Part shown: in pieces, positions 48,199 through 57,802 of the stretch
Layout: the number at the start of each line of letters is the position of its first letter
Numbering within the stretch: position 1 is the stretch's first letter
NCBI RefSeq assembly: GCF_000698555.1
Contig: NZ_JFHE01000004.1
Coordinates: 62,001 to 126,000 of the forward strand
Source: Caballeronia grimmiae
GTDB taxonomy: Bacteria; Pseudomonadota; Gammaproteobacteria; Burkholderiales; Burkholderiaceae
Direction of reading: 5' to 3'
DNA: 64,000 nucleotides
The notes under the pieces: model-generated
The model's input: the letters and a program-made list of their open reading frames with translations, nothing else
Told to the model about the DNA's origin: nothing
Database searches by the model: none
Program-made: the position numbers and the translations under genes

Positions 48199-48801
48199 TT
48201 ACTTCGGTGCGGCGACCGTCACGAGCGCTGGACGCAGCACGCGGTCCGCGATGATGTAGCCCTTCTGCAGTACGGCCACGACGGTGTTCGGCTCCTGGTC
48301 CGCCGGCACCATGGAAATGGCCTGATGGCGATGCGGATCGAACTTCTCGCCGACCGGGTTCAACGCGATGACGCGCCCTTTCTCCAGTGCGCTGGAAAGC
48401 TGGCGCAGCGTCAGGTCGACGCCCTCGCGCACTTTCGCGACGTCCGTCGACTGGTCGGCCAGCGCCGCTTCGAGGCTGTCGAGCACCGGCAGCAGATTTT
48501 CCGCGAAGTTTTCAATCGCGAACTTGTGAGCCTTGGCCACGTCTTCCTGAGCGCGGCGGCGCACGTTCTCCGTTTCCGCCTTGGCGCGGAGGAATTCTTC
48601 CTGCAACGCGGCCACCTTGGCCTGCGCTTCGGCGAGCGCCGCTTCGCTCCCGTTCGGAGCGGCTTGCGTTGCTGCGTCGGCGGCTGCCTGCGTTTCCGGC
48701 GCGGCTTGGGGGGTCGCCTGAGTCGGATCGGCGGCCTGGCGCGCGGTTTCGTCGGCGGGCGTCGGGTTGTGGCTCGCTGAATTCTCTTGCGTGTTTTCCA
48801 T
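48199..48801 (-). CDS. grpE: Nucleotide exchange factor GrpE
   Basis: A 200-residue GrpE, which releases ADP from DnaK. A disordered alanine/glutamine/threonine-rich N-terminus (1-50) is followed by a long coiled-coil helix ([59 protein letters not shown]) and the beta-wing domain with [43 protein letters not shown]. No Shine-Dalgarno is clear. A sigma-32 promoter and a leader hairpin lie upstream. Confidence 0.97.
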   Translation of the reverse strand: MENTQENSASHNPTPADETARQAADPTQATPQAAPETQAAADAATQAAPNGSEAALAEAQAKVAALQEEFLRAKAETENVRRRAQEDVAKAHKFAIENFAENLLPVLDSLEAALADQSTDVAKVREGVDLTLRQLSSALEKGRVIALNPVGEKFDPHRHQAISMVPADQEPNTVVAVLQKGYIIADRVLRPALVTVAAPK

Positions 48802-48837
48802 GTCGCTGAATGTTATTTCTGTGAGTGAGTCGGATGA

Positions 48838-48871
48838 GAAGCGCGGCCACTACTGCATCGAGCCGCGCTTC
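48838..48871 (-). promoter_or_regulatory. Leader hairpin of the grpE mRNA
   Basis: Perfect 10-bp arms GAAGCGCGGC / GCCGCGCTTC with a 14-nt loop, lying between the sigma-32 promoter and the grpE start, so it is in the 5' untranslated mRNA. No T run follows, so it is not a terminator. Possible stabilising or temperature-sensing stem; it does not cover the start codon. Confidence 0.45.
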
Positions 48872-48888
48872 GTAGCACTAGCGGCGGA

Positions 48889-48915
48889 ATTTGGGGCGCC
48901 AGAAGCATTTTCAAG
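48889..48915 (-). promoter_or_regulatory. Sigma-32 heat-shock promoter of grpE
   Basis: Minus strand: CTTGAAA (48915-48909), 12-bp spacer, CCCCAAAT (48896-48889): near-perfect to the sigma-32 consensus CTTGAAA / CCCCATNT. About 80 nt of leader would precede grpE. Confidence 0.78.
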
Positions 48916-49152
48916 GCTTCTTACGACGAATTTGTACGCTGGACACCACAGCGCGCCGAGCCGGAAACAGCCGGTAACGCACGCCGGCGAGAAACAGATT
49001 GAGCGTAGCGATGCCGTCGCCTACACTTCGAAAAGGCATCGCAGGAAGCACGTTTACCCTCATCCTGCGAATGCTTCAAACCGCTTACGCCTCGCCCGTT
49101 TCCTGACCTCGTCCGGTCGAAAGACCGCTCAGCCCGCATAGCCGGGGGTACC

Positions 49153-49285
49153 ATGAAACTGACCTTTGCTGTCGCGGTGGTCGCCCTGGTACTGACTGCG
49201 GGCACGACCACCATCTGCTTGTCCGGTGCACTGACCGCCCGTAACACCGAGTACGGCGGCGTTCATGCGACCCTGGAAGAGTTCT

Positions 49286-49314
<29 letters not shown>
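49153..49314 (+). CDS. Possible small exported or membrane peptide (53 aa)
   Basis: A frame of 53 residues starting MKLTFAVAVVALVLTAGTTT, with a lysine and an 18-residue hydrophobic stretch like a signal peptide or membrane anchor, then CLSGALTARNTEYGG and a polar tail ending PTQKTYR. GGGGG about 4 nt before the ATG could serve as ribosome site. Its last 29 nt overlap the 3' end of hslR on the other strand. No family is recognised; codon third positions are GC-rich as in real genes here. Confidence 0.45.
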
Positions 49315-49693
<379 letters not shown>

Positions 49694-49718
49694 GGCGATT
49701 CTCTTGCGATGACCGGCT

Positions 49719-50786
49719 TCAGGCGGCGACCGTCACCGGTTGCGCGCCCTGCACGGGCCATCCCTGCAGATGTTGTGCCGCAATCTCGCCGAGCGCCTTG
49801 ATCCATGCCGGCGATGCGTTCAGGCACGGAATCCGGTGGAACTGCTTGCCGCCCGCCTTCAGAAATTCGTCGCGCACCTCGATGCCGATTTCCTCGATCG
49901 TCTCAAGGCAATCCGCCGTGAAGCCGGGGCAAAACACGTCCACGCGCCCGACGCCGGCCGCGCCCAGTTCCGCCAGCGTCGGCGCAGTGTAGGGCTGCAG
50001 CCATTCCGCGCGGCCGAAGCGCGACTGGAACGTCACGCGGCATTCGACCGGCGTAAGCCCGAGCGCGGCAGCGAGCAGCGAACCGGTCAACTGGCACTGG
50101 TCGTGATAAGGGTCGCCGAGGTCCATCGTGCGCTTGGGCACGCCGTGGAAACTGAGTACGAGCTTGTCGCCGGCGGAGAAGTCCGGCTGGCCGTGAACGC
50201 GCCAGTATTCGCGCACCTGTTCGGCGAGCGCCGAGATATACGCCGGATGATCCGCGTAATGACGAATCGTCCGGATTTCCGGCTGGTTGCGCACGCGCTT
50301 GAGCGCCGTGAAGGCGTCGTCGAACGCGGTGGCGGTCGTCGACGACGAGTATTGCGGATACATCGGCACGAGAAGAATGCGGTCCGCGCCTTCGAGCTTC
50401 ATCTGATTGAGCATTGCGCCGATGCCTGGCGTGCCGTAGCGCATCGCGTAATCGACGATCACGTGATAGTCGTTCGCCGCGAAAAGCCGCCGCAGCTGTT
50501 CGACCTGCTTCTCCGTGTACACGCGCAACGGCGAGCCCTCCGGCAGCCACACCTGTGCGTATTTCTTCGCCGACGCACGGCTGCGAAACGGCAGGATGGC
50601 GCCGCGCAGAATGATCTGCCAGATGAACGACGGAATTTCGACGACGCGCGGGTCCGACAGAAACTGCGCCAGGTATTTGCGCACCGCTCGCGGCGTGGGC
50701 GCGTCCGGCGTGCCGAGATTGATCAGCAGCACAGCGACGCGATGTGAAGCGCTGGGCTGCGAAGGCAACTCGAGGTCGAAACGCAT
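49719..50786 (-). CDS. hemH: Ferrochelatase HemH
   Basis: A 355-residue ferrochelatase inserting ferrous iron into protoporphyrin IX, the last step of haem synthesis. Signatures: [34 protein letters not shown] (residues about 18-51), [46 protein letters not shown] with the catalytic histidine, [16 protein letters not shown] and [17 protein letters not shown] with the catalytic glutamate. 160 bp separate it from hrcA. Haem demand fits the two c-type cytochromes at 13.3-15.4 kb. Confidence 0.97.
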   Translation of the reverse strand: MRFDLELPSQPSASHRVAVLLINLGTPDAPTPRAVRKYLAQFLSDPRVVEIPSFIWQIILRGAILPFRSRASAKKYAQVWLPEGSPLRVYTEKQVEQLRRLFAANDYHVIVDYAMRYGTPGIGAMLNQMKLEGADRILLVPMYPQYSSSTTATAFDDAFTALKRVRNQPEIRTIRHYADHPAYISALAEQVREYWRVHGQPDFSAGDKLVLSFHGVPKRTMDLGDPYHDQCQLTGSLLAAALGLTPVECRVTFQSRFGRAEWLQPYTAPTLAELGAAGVGRVDVFCPGFTADCLETIEEIGIEVRDEFLKAGGKQFHRIPCLNASPAWIKALGEIAAQHLQGWPVQGAQPVTVAA

Positions 50787-50946
50787 AGGGCAAGGCGGCC
50801 GGAAGGCATCGAAAGGTGAAGGTCATTATAGCGGCGCGTTCCGGCGCGCATCATTGGCCGAATGGCCTAGTGGCGGCGCGCCTCTACGACGCGGCATGAT
50901 GCACGGAAGTGCCGCGCTGCTGCTCGTGATTGCGGGTTGATGCTGA

Positions 50947-51963
50947 CTACTGCTGACTGAGCGACATCGACAGCAGCCGCGCGGTGATGTCGACGATGGG
51001 AATCACGCGGTTGTAGGCCATGCGCGTCGGGCCGATCACGCCGAGTGTGCCGACGATCTTGCCGTTCACTTCGTACGGCGCGGTTACGACGCTCATTTCC
51101 TCGATCGGCACGAGATTCGACTCGCCGCCGATGAAAATCTGCACGCCTTGCGCGTGGCTCGACACATCCAGCAATTGCAGGAGGCTCGTCTTTTGATCGA
51201 ACAAGTCGAAGAGTTTGCGCAGGCGCGCCATGTCGGAAGACAGATCCGCCACTTCCAGCAGGTTGCGCTCGCCGGAAATCAGCACCGTTTCGCCGGGGTC
51301 GGCTTCCGCCGTGCTCGCGACGACCGCCGCCTGCATCAGCGTGGTCATGTCGCCGCGCAACTGGTCGATTTCCTCGCGCAGCCGGCGGCGCACTTCGTCG
51401 AAGGACAGGCCCGCAAAATGCGCGTTGATGTAATTGGAGGCTTCGGTGAGTTGCGAGGGCGAGTAGTCGCGCTGCGTCGCCATCATGCGGTTCTGCACGT
51501 CGCCCTCGGGCGTCACGATGATCAGCAGAATGCGCTTGTCCGACAGCCGCATGAATTCGATCTGCTTGAACATGTGACTGCGGCGCGGCGTGAGCACCAC
51601 GCCGGCGAACGACGACAGGCTCGAGAGCACGCTCGCCGCCGCGGCGACGATTTTCTGCGGCTCCTGGCCTTGCAGCCGCGTCTTGACCGCGGTGGTCATC
51701 GCTTCGTCCTGCGGCGCCTCGACGGTCAGCATGGTATCGACGAACAGCCGGTAGCCGCGCGGTGTCGGAATGCGGCCCGCCGACGTATGCGGACTCGCGA
51801 CGAGGCCCAGGTCTTCCAGGTCCGACATGACGTTGCGGATGGTCGCGGGGCTGAGTTCGAGACCGGAATGCCGTGACAACGTGCGCGAACCGACCGGCTG
51901 ACCTTCGGCGATGTAGCGCTCGATCAGCGTCTTGAGGAGGGTTTGTGCACGTGGGTCTAGCAT
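50947..51963 (-). CDS. hrcA: Heat-inducible transcription repressor HrcA
   Basis: A 338-residue HrcA. The N-terminal winged helix is [78 protein letters not shown], followed by the GAF-like dimer domain and [44 protein letters not shown] at the C-terminus. HrcA represses chaperonin genes by binding the CIRCE inverted repeat; no CIRCE was found in this window. The ATG at 51963 is the start (a TTG two codons upstream opens the frame). TAAAAT ends 6 nt before it. Confidence 0.96.
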   Translation of the reverse strand: MLDPRAQTLLKTLIERYIAEGQPVGSRTLSRHSGLELSPATIRNVMSDLEDLGLVASPHTSAGRIPTPRGYRLFVDTMLTVEAPQDEAMTTAVKTRLQGQEPQKIVAAAASVLSSLSSFAGVVLTPRRSHMFKQIEFMRLSDKRILLIIVTPEGDVQNRMMATQRDYSPSQLTEASNYINAHFAGLSFDEVRRRLREEIDQLRGDMTTLMQAAVVASTAEADPGETVLISGERNLLEVADLSSDMARLRKLFDLFDQKTSLLQLLDVSSHAQGVQIFIGGESNLVPIEEMSVVTAPYEVNGKIVGTLGVIGPTRMAYNRVIPIVDITARLLSMSLSQQ

Positions 51964-51969
51964 GGGCAA

Positions 51970-51975
51970 ATTTTA
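51970..51975 (-). promoter_or_regulatory. -10 box of hrcA, 6 nt before the ATG
   Basis: TAAAAT on the minus strand followed by TTGCCC and the hrcA ATG. No Shine-Dalgarno is present. The same layout as at mutL; suggests a leaderless mRNA. Confidence 0.45.
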
Positions 51976-52147
51976 GCGCAACGTGTCGGGGCGCGACGAC
52001 CGCCGCCGCCGCTTCGATGTCACGAGCGCAAGCACGCGTGACCCGTTCAATGTCTGTTCCATTCTATCCAGAAACGAACCGTGCGCCGACGTCGCGGCAT
52101 GTCGTCCGTCGCTGCGGGCCGCCCCGGTTCTTTTCGCCTTCCACCTA

Positions 52148-52156
52148 TGGTGTAAT
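52148..52156 (+). promoter_or_regulatory. Extended -10 box of nadK, 6 nt before the ATG
   Basis: TGGTGTAAT is an extended -10 (TGn then TGTAAT); it ends 6 nt before the nadK ATG. No Shine-Dalgarno lies between, again suggesting a leaderless start. Confidence 0.45.
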
Positions 52157-52162
52157 GCCGGC

Positions 52163-53056
52163 ATGGAAATTGGCCAATTCAAGACCGTCGCCCTCGTCGG
52201 GCGAACCAATACACCCGGTATCGAGGCGCCGCTGAGATCCCTTGCGGAGCACATTGCGAACCAGGGGTTCGAGGTCGTGTTCGAAGAAGGCACGGCGAAG
52301 GACGTGGGCGTGACGGAGTACCCGGCGTTGTCCATCGCGGAGATCGGCGCGCGCGCGGACGTCGCGGTCGTGCTCGGCGGCGACGGCACCATGCTGGGCG
52401 TCGGCCGGCAGCTTGCGCCGTACAAGACGCCGCTCATCGGCGTGAATCACGGGCGGCTCGGGTTCATCACGGATATTCCGCTCACCGAGATGCGCGAACG
52501 GGTGCCGCAGATGCTCGCCGGCCAGTTCGAACGCGAGGAGCGCACGCTGCTCGAAGCGCGCATCGTGCGTAACGACAAGCCGATCTACCACGCGCTCGCC
52601 TTCAATGATGTCGTCGTGAATCGCAGCGGCTTTTCCGGCATGGCCGAGCTGCGCGTCTCCGTCGACGGCCACTTCATGTACAACCAGCGCTCGGACGGGT
52701 TGATCGTCGCGACGCCGACCGGCTCCACGGCGTATGCGCTGTCGTCCGCCGGGCCGATACTGCATCCGCAACTGCAAGGCTTCGTGCTGGTGCCGATTGC
52801 GCCGCATTCGCTGTCGAACCGGCCGATCGTGCTGCCCGACGATTCGAAGGTCACGATTCAGATCATCGGCGGCCGGGACGTCAACGTGAATTTCGACATG
52901 CAGTCGTTCACCGCCGTCGAACTGAACGACGCCATCGAAGTGCGGCGCTCGCGCCATACGGTGCCGGTGCTGCATCCGGTCGGCTACAGCACGTACGCCA
53001 CGCTGCGCAGGAAACTGCACTGGAACGAGCATCCCTCGCAGGACTCGTCCGTCTGA
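52163..53056 (+). CDS. nadK: NAD kinase
   Basis: A 297-residue NadK, making NADP from NAD and [17 protein letters not shown] (about residues 71-84) is the GGDGT nucleotide loop; [25 protein letters not shown] and the [26 protein letters not shown] motif (about 174-199) complete the family set. ATG 52163 gives the usual start ([14 protein letters not shown]). It diverges from hrcA and is followed 34 bp later by recN, the usual gammaproteobacterial/betaproteobacterial order. Confidence 0.97.
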   Translation: MEIGQFKTVALVGRTNTPGIEAPLRSLAEHIANQGFEVVFEEGTAKDVGVTEYPALSIAEIGARADVAVVLGGDGTMLGVGRQLAPYKTPLIGVNHGRLGFITDIPLTEMRERVPQMLAGQFEREERTLLEARIVRNDKPIYHALAFNDVVVNRSGFSGMAELRVSVDGHFMYNQRSDGLIVATPTGSTAYALSSAGPILHPQLQGFVLVPIAPHSLSNRPIVLPDDSKVTIQIIGGRDVNVNFDMQSFTAVELNDAIEVRRSRHTVPVLHPVGYSTYATLRRKLHWNEHPSQDSSV

Positions 53057-53090
53057 CGCAATCTCGCTGAACCCTCATCCCGAAGCGTCC

Positions 53091-54743
53091 ATGCTCCGTC
53101 ATCTCTCTATTCGAGACTTCGTTATCGTTGCCGCGCTCGACATCGAATTCGATTCGGGCTTCACGGTTTTTTCGGGTGAAACCGGCGCGGGCAAGTCGAT
53201 CCTGATCGACGCCCTCGCCCTCACGCTCGGCGCACGCGCCGACGCGAGCGTCGTGCGAACCGGCGAGGCGCGCGCGGACATCACCGCAGAGTTCGGCACG
53301 CACGCGCAAGCCGCGCGCTGGCTGGACGAGCACGCGCTCTCGCAGGATGGCGACACGGTGATGCTGCGTCGCGTCATCGATTCCAGCGGACGCTCGCGGG
53401 CGTTTATCAACGGGACGCCGGCGACGCTTGCGCAACTGCGCGAAGTCGGAGAAATGCTCGTCGATATTCACGGCCAGCACGCTCATCAGCTATTGATGCG
53501 GCCGGATGCCCAGCGAGAGCTTTTCGACACGCACGCTGGCATCACCGATACCGCGAATGCGGTGAGCCGTGCCTGGCGGACGTATCGCGAGGCGCAGCAG
53601 GCCGTCGACGCCGCCCAGAGCCGCGATCGCGAGCTGCAACTGGAGCGCGAGCGTCTCGCGTGGCAGTTGAGCGAATTCGACAAGCTCGCGCCGCAGCCCG
53701 GCGAGTGGGAGGAAGTGAGCGCGGAGCATCATCGGCTGTCGCATTCGGCGAGTCTGATCGACGGCGTGCAGAGCGCCCTCGGCGCGCTTTCGGAATCCGA
53801 CGAGGCGATGATCTCGCAGCTTGGCGCGATCACGTCGAAATTGCGCAGCCTCGCGGATATCGATCCGGCGTTGACCGACGTGCTGGCATCGCTCGAACCC
53901 GCCGAGATTCAATTGCAGGAAGCGGCTTATTCGCTGTCGCACTATGCGCAGCGTCTGGAGCTCGATCCGGACCGGCTCGCGCAAGTCGAAAGGCGCATGG
54001 AACAATTGCATTCGACGGCGCGCAAGTTCCGCCTGCAACCCGAAACGCTGCCGGAAGAACACGAAACGCGCCGCCGCCAGTTGGCCGAACTGGACGCCGC
54101 AGCCGATCTCGACGCGCTCAACGCCGCAGCGGACAAGGCGAAGGAAGCCTATCTCGCCGAAGCGAAAGTGCTGTCGAAGGCGCGCGCGAAGGCGGCCAAG
54201 GCGCTGTCGAAAGCGGTCACGGAAGGCATGCAGGAATTGTCGATGGCGGGCGGCAGCTTCGACGTCGCGCTCGTGCCGCTCGCGGAAGGCGGCGCGAACG
54301 GGCTGGAGCAGATCGAGTTCCGCGTTGCCGGTCACGCGGGCGTCGCGCTGCGGCCGCTGGCGAAGGTCGCGTCGGGCGGCGAGCTTGCGCGGATCAGCCT
54401 GGCGCTCGCGGTGATTGCGAGCACCGCCAGCCCGACGCCGACGCTGATCTTCGACGAAGTGGATACGGGCATCGGCGGCGGCGTGGCGGAAGTGGTCGGA
54501 CGGCTGCTGCATCAGCTCGGGCGCGATCGCCAGGTGTTGTGCGTCACGCACTTGCCGCAAGTGGCGGCGCGCGGCGATCAGCATTTTCAGGTGGCGAAGT
54601 CGTCCGACGATGCGGGCGGCACCGTCAGCACGGTCACGCCGCTCGACAAGGCGAGGCGCATTGAGGAAGTCGCGCGGATGCTCGGCGGCATCGAAATTAC
54701 CGCGACGACGCGCAAGCATGCGAAGGAGATGTTGGCGGCGTGA
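53091..54743 (+). CDS. recN: DNA repair protein RecN
   Basis: A 550-residue SMC-like ATPase for double-strand break repair. N-terminal LSIRDFVIVAALDIEFDSGFTVFSGETGAGKSILIDALALTLG (Walker A, residues 4-46), coiled-coil arms around residues 160-370, and C-terminal KVASGGELARISLALAVI (signature) with TPTLIFDEVDTGIGGGVAEVVGRLLHQLG (Walker B) and VLCVTHLPQVAARGDQHF. RecN is usually LexA-controlled; no clear LexA box was found before the gene. It is convergent with glnE, 48 bp apart. Confidence 0.97.
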   Translation: MLRHLSIRDFVIVAALDIEFDSGFTVFSGETGAGKSILIDALALTLGARADASVVRTGEARADITAEFGTHAQAARWLDEHALSQDGDTVMLRRVIDSSGRSRAFINGTPATLAQLREVGEMLVDIHGQHAHQLLMRPDAQRELFDTHAGITDTANAVSRAWRTYREAQQAVDAAQSRDRELQLERERLAWQLSEFDKLAPQPGEWEEVSAEHHRLSHSASLIDGVQSALGALSESDEAMISQLGAITSKLRSLADIDPALTDVLASLEPAEIQLQEAAYSLSHYAQRLELDPDRLAQVERRMEQLHSTARKFRLQPETLPEEHETRRRQLAELDAAADLDALNAAADKAKEAYLAEAKVLSKARAKAAKALSKAVTEGMQELSMAGGSFDVALVPLAEGGANGLEQIEFRVAGHAGVALRPLAKVASGGELARISLALAVIASTASPTPTLIFDEVDTGIGGGVAEVVGRLLHQLGRDRQVLCVTHLPQVAARGDQHFQVAKSSDDAGGTVSTVTPLDKARRIEEVARMLGGIEITATTRKHAKEMLAA

Positions 54744-54791
54744 GGCGTGAGGCGGGGACGGCACGAAAATTTCGCTACCGTCCAGCTCCCC

Positions 54792-57587
54792 TTACTCAGT
54801 CCCTTCCGCGAACACTCTCGTCCACAACCTCGTCACTGCCTCGCGCTCCTCGCGCACGCTTTCCGGATCGACCCGAGCCTTTTCCATCCCGTCGAGCCGC
54901 AGCGTGTGCTGCAGCTTCCGGTAACGCCGATACGCCGCGCCGATCGTTTCCGCCTCGTCGCCGGCGATAAGTCCGCTGCGCGCCGCAATCTTCAGCAGCG
55001 TGATATTCCCCGCATTGCGCACAAACTCGCGATGGGTCCGCGCATGCAGCAGCACCCAGTACTGCACGATGAACTCGATATCGACCATGCCGCCACGATC
55101 GTGCTTCAGGTCGAACAGTTCCGTGCGATTCGGATGCCCCGCCAGCACGCGCTCGCGCATCGCGACGATCTCGCGTGCGAGCGCCGCAGCATCGCGCTCG
55201 GTGTCGAGCACGTCGGCGCGAATCGATTCGAACTGCGCGCCGATGTCCGCATCGCCCGCGCTGAAACGCGCCCGCGACAGCGCCTGATGCTCCCACACCC
55301 ACGCGGTATTGGCCGCATCGCCTTCGCGAATCTGATAGCGGCGGAACGCGTCGAGGCTCGTCACGAGGAAGCCCGATTCGCCATTCGGCCGCAGCCGCAA
55401 GTCCACGTCGAAGAGCGTGCCGGCGCCGGTCGACGCCGTCAGCCACGTGATGAGGCGGCGCGCGAACATCGCGTAGATGTCGGCGGCGGCATCGTCGGGG
55501 TCGTCGTAGAGAAAGATGATGTCCAGGTCCGACGCGTAGCCCAGTTCCTTGCCGCCCAGCTTCCCATACGCGATGACGGAAAAGCGCGGCGTCTCGCGAT
55601 GCCGCTTCGGGAACTGCTTCCACACCGTCTGCACGGTGACGTCGAGCACGGCGTCGGCGAGTTCCGACAGCCGGTCGCTCACGTGCTCGACACTCAGCCG
55701 CCCGGCCAGATCGATCAGCAGAATGCGGAACACTTCAGCCTGATGCGCGTGCCGCAGCAAGTCCATCTGATGCTCGGCATCCTCGGCGGCGGTCAGACGC
55801 GCCAGCAGCGAGCGTTTGAATTCGGGCCAGTCGAACGGACTCGCGATGGCTTCGTCGTCGAGCAATTCATCGAGCAATTGCGGATGGCGGATCAGATAAC
55901 CCGCCGCCCAGCGCGAGCCCGACAGCACGGACAGCACGCGATCCAGCGCCGCCGGATATTCCGTCAGCAGCGCGAGATACGCGCCGCGCTTGGCCGTGGC
56001 TTCGAGCAGATCGAACAGACGCGCGATGGTGTCGCCGCGACGCGCGGGGTCGATCGACTGCACCGCTTCGAGCGCGCGCTGCGCGACGATATCGAAGCGC
56101 TCGCGGCTTCTCTCGGGCAAGCCGGCGTAGCGCGATGAATTCCACACGCCGGTCAGCCGCGCGAGCACCGGCGACGGGTCCGCGAAGCCCAGTTCCTTCA
56201 GGCGCGCGGCGAGCTCTTCCTGCGCGGAATCGTCGGCGAGGGCGCTGCTCCAGATCCACGATGCCGCCGAATCGTCGGCCACGCCGCAGCCGTTTTCGCC
56301 GCTGACTTTGTCGGCGAAGATCGCATCGAACTGCTGTTCGACGAACTCGCGATGCGCATCCAGCTTCGTCATCAGCGCCGCGTAATCCGTGAAGCCGAGC
56401 GACGACGCGAGCAGCGCGCGCTCGTCGTCGGCGACGGGCATCGCATGCGTCTGCGCGTCGTTGCGATACTGCAGCCGATGCTCGACCGTGCGCAAAAACA
56501 GATACGCGCCGGTGAGCCCATCGCGCACGGCGGTCGAAATGAGTCCATGCGCCTCCGCGCGCTCGAGCACCGCGAGCGTCGGCCGGATACGAAAATCCGC
56601 AGCCTGTCCGCCGCGAATCAACTGGAACACCTGCGCGCTGAACTCGATTTCGCGAATGCCGCCGCGCCCGAGCTTGATGTCGTCGGCCTTGTCGGGGCGC
56701 ATCGACGCGCGCCGCCGCGCTTCCTGGCGAATCTGCTGATGCAGCGAGCGAATCGCCGCGATCACGCCGTAATCGAGATAGCGGCGATAGATGAACGGCG
56801 TCGCGATGGACTCGAGCTGCTTCGCGAGCCGCTGCGCGGAATCGCTCTCGCGCTCGGAAACGAGCCGCGCCTTGATCCACGCATAACGCTCCCATTCGCG
56901 GCCCTGCACGTAGAAATACTCTTCGAGCATGCCGAGGCTGCAGACGAGCGGTCCGGAATCGCCATTCGGACGCAGCCGCATGTCCACGCGGAACACGTAG
57001 CCATCCTCGGTGAGTTCCGCGAGCGCGCCGATCAGCCGCCGTCCGAGCCGCGTGAAAAACTCCTGCGTCGTCAGCGGGGAGCGCTTGCCGCCCGCCGTTT
57101 CGCCGTCCTCTTCGTAGACAAAGATGAGGTCGATATCCGACGACGCATTCAGTTCGCGCCCGCCGAGCTTCCCCATGCCGACGACGCCGAGCGTCAGCCG
57201 TTCGCCGTCCGGTCCGCGCGGTTCGCCAAACAGCGCTTCCAGATCCGCCGACAACACCGCGAGCGCGCGTTGAATTGTGACCTCGGCGAGGTCCGTCATT
57301 GCGCCGGTGACTTCGGCAACATCGGCCGCGCCCGACAGGTCGCGTTCCATCACGGTGCAGAAAACATCGGTGCGCAGCCGGCGCAACGCGGTCTTCAGCG
57401 CGGCTTCGTCGAGCGCGCCGCTTTCGCCGCAACGCGTGCAAAGTTCCTCGAAACGGGCTTCGATCCATTCGCGCGTGACGGGCGTCTGCGCCCACTGCGC
57501 CACGAGCGGCGCAAGTTCGGGACGCGCCGCATAAACACGCGCCGCATAGTTGGAGTAGCCGGAACTGCGCAGAGTCACATCGGTCAT
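54792..57587 (-). CDS. glnE: Bifunctional glutamine synthetase adenylyltransferase/adenylyl-removing enzyme
   Basis: A 931-residue GlnE with two nucleotidyltransferase domains. The N-terminal deadenylylating domain has MGKLGGRELNASSDIDLIFVYEEDG (Asp151/Asp153); the C-terminal adenylylating domain has YGKLGGKELGYASDLDIIFLYDDPDD. Helical GlnD/PII-responsive regions lie between and after, ending LQHTLRLDGMEKARVDPE. It sets glutamine synthetase activity according to PII state. Full length against E. coli GlnE (946). It diverges from yhdP. Confidence 0.97.
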   Translation of the reverse strand: MTDVTLRSSGYSNYAARVYAARPELAPLVAQWAQTPVTREWIEARFEELCTRCGESGALDEAALKTALRRLRTDVFCTVMERDLSGAADVAEVTGAMTDLAEVTIQRALAVLSADLEALFGEPRGPDGERLTLGVVGMGKLGGRELNASSDIDLIFVYEEDGETAGGKRSPLTTQEFFTRLGRRLIGALAELTEDGYVFRVDMRLRPNGDSGPLVCSLGMLEEYFYVQGREWERYAWIKARLVSERESDSAQRLAKQLESIATPFIYRRYLDYGVIAAIRSLHQQIRQEARRRASMRPDKADDIKLGRGGIREIEFSAQVFQLIRGGQAADFRIRPTLAVLERAEAHGLISTAVRDGLTGAYLFLRTVEHRLQYRNDAQTHAMPVADDERALLASSLGFTDYAALMTKLDAHREFVEQQFDAIFADKVSGENGCGVADDSAASWIWSSALADDSAQEELAARLKELGFADPSPVLARLTGVWNSSRYAGLPERSRERFDIVAQRALEAVQSIDPARRGDTIARLFDLLEATAKRGAYLALLTEYPAALDRVLSVLSGSRWAAGYLIRHPQLLDELLDDEAIASPFDWPEFKRSLLARLTAAEDAEHQMDLLRHAHQAEVFRILLIDLAGRLSVEHVSDRLSELADAVLDVTVQTVWKQFPKRHRETPRFSVIAYGKLGGKELGYASDLDIIFLYDDPDDAAADIYAMFARRLITWLTASTGAGTLFDVDLRLRPNGESGFLVTSLDAFRRYQIREGDAANTAWVWEHQALSRARFSAGDADIGAQFESIRADVLDTERDAAALAREIVAMRERVLAGHPNRTELFDLKHDRGGMVDIEFIVQYWVLLHARTHREFVRNAGNITLLKIAARSGLIAGDEAETIGAAYRRYRKLQHTLRLDGMEKARVDPESVREEREAVTRLWTRVFAEGTE

Positions 57588-57754
57588 GAATGGTTAGGCT
57601 CGCTCGTTGCTTTGGGTCGTTTGCTGCTTGCCGATGCTGTCGCCCGGCTGCACCGCCGGGCCTCGCCCGCTTCGCCGCGAGGCTTGCGGGGCGCGGCTTT
57701 CCGGGCTTTCTCGAGTGCGCGGGCGAAGCCGTCCACGACATACCCTGTGTTACA

Positions 57755-57783
57755 TTGCAGCGTCAAACACGCAAAACTACCAT
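57755..57783 (+). promoter_or_regulatory. Promoter candidate of yhdP
   Basis: TTGCAG (57755-57760), 17-bp spacer, TACCAT (57778-57783). The start point would be about 57790, giving a leader of only some 13 nt before the ATG at 57803. Confidence 0.45.
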
Positions 57784-57802
57784 ATCGCCGAACAGCCGCA
57801 GC

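Larger units (their letters stand above)
48802..49152. other. Intergenic region upstream of grpE
   Basis: 350 bp between grpE (minus) and a small plus-strand frame. It holds the grpE sigma-32 promoter and leader hairpin listed separately. The part from about 48920 to 49150 shows no further gene on either strand that I can support. Confidence 0.5.
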
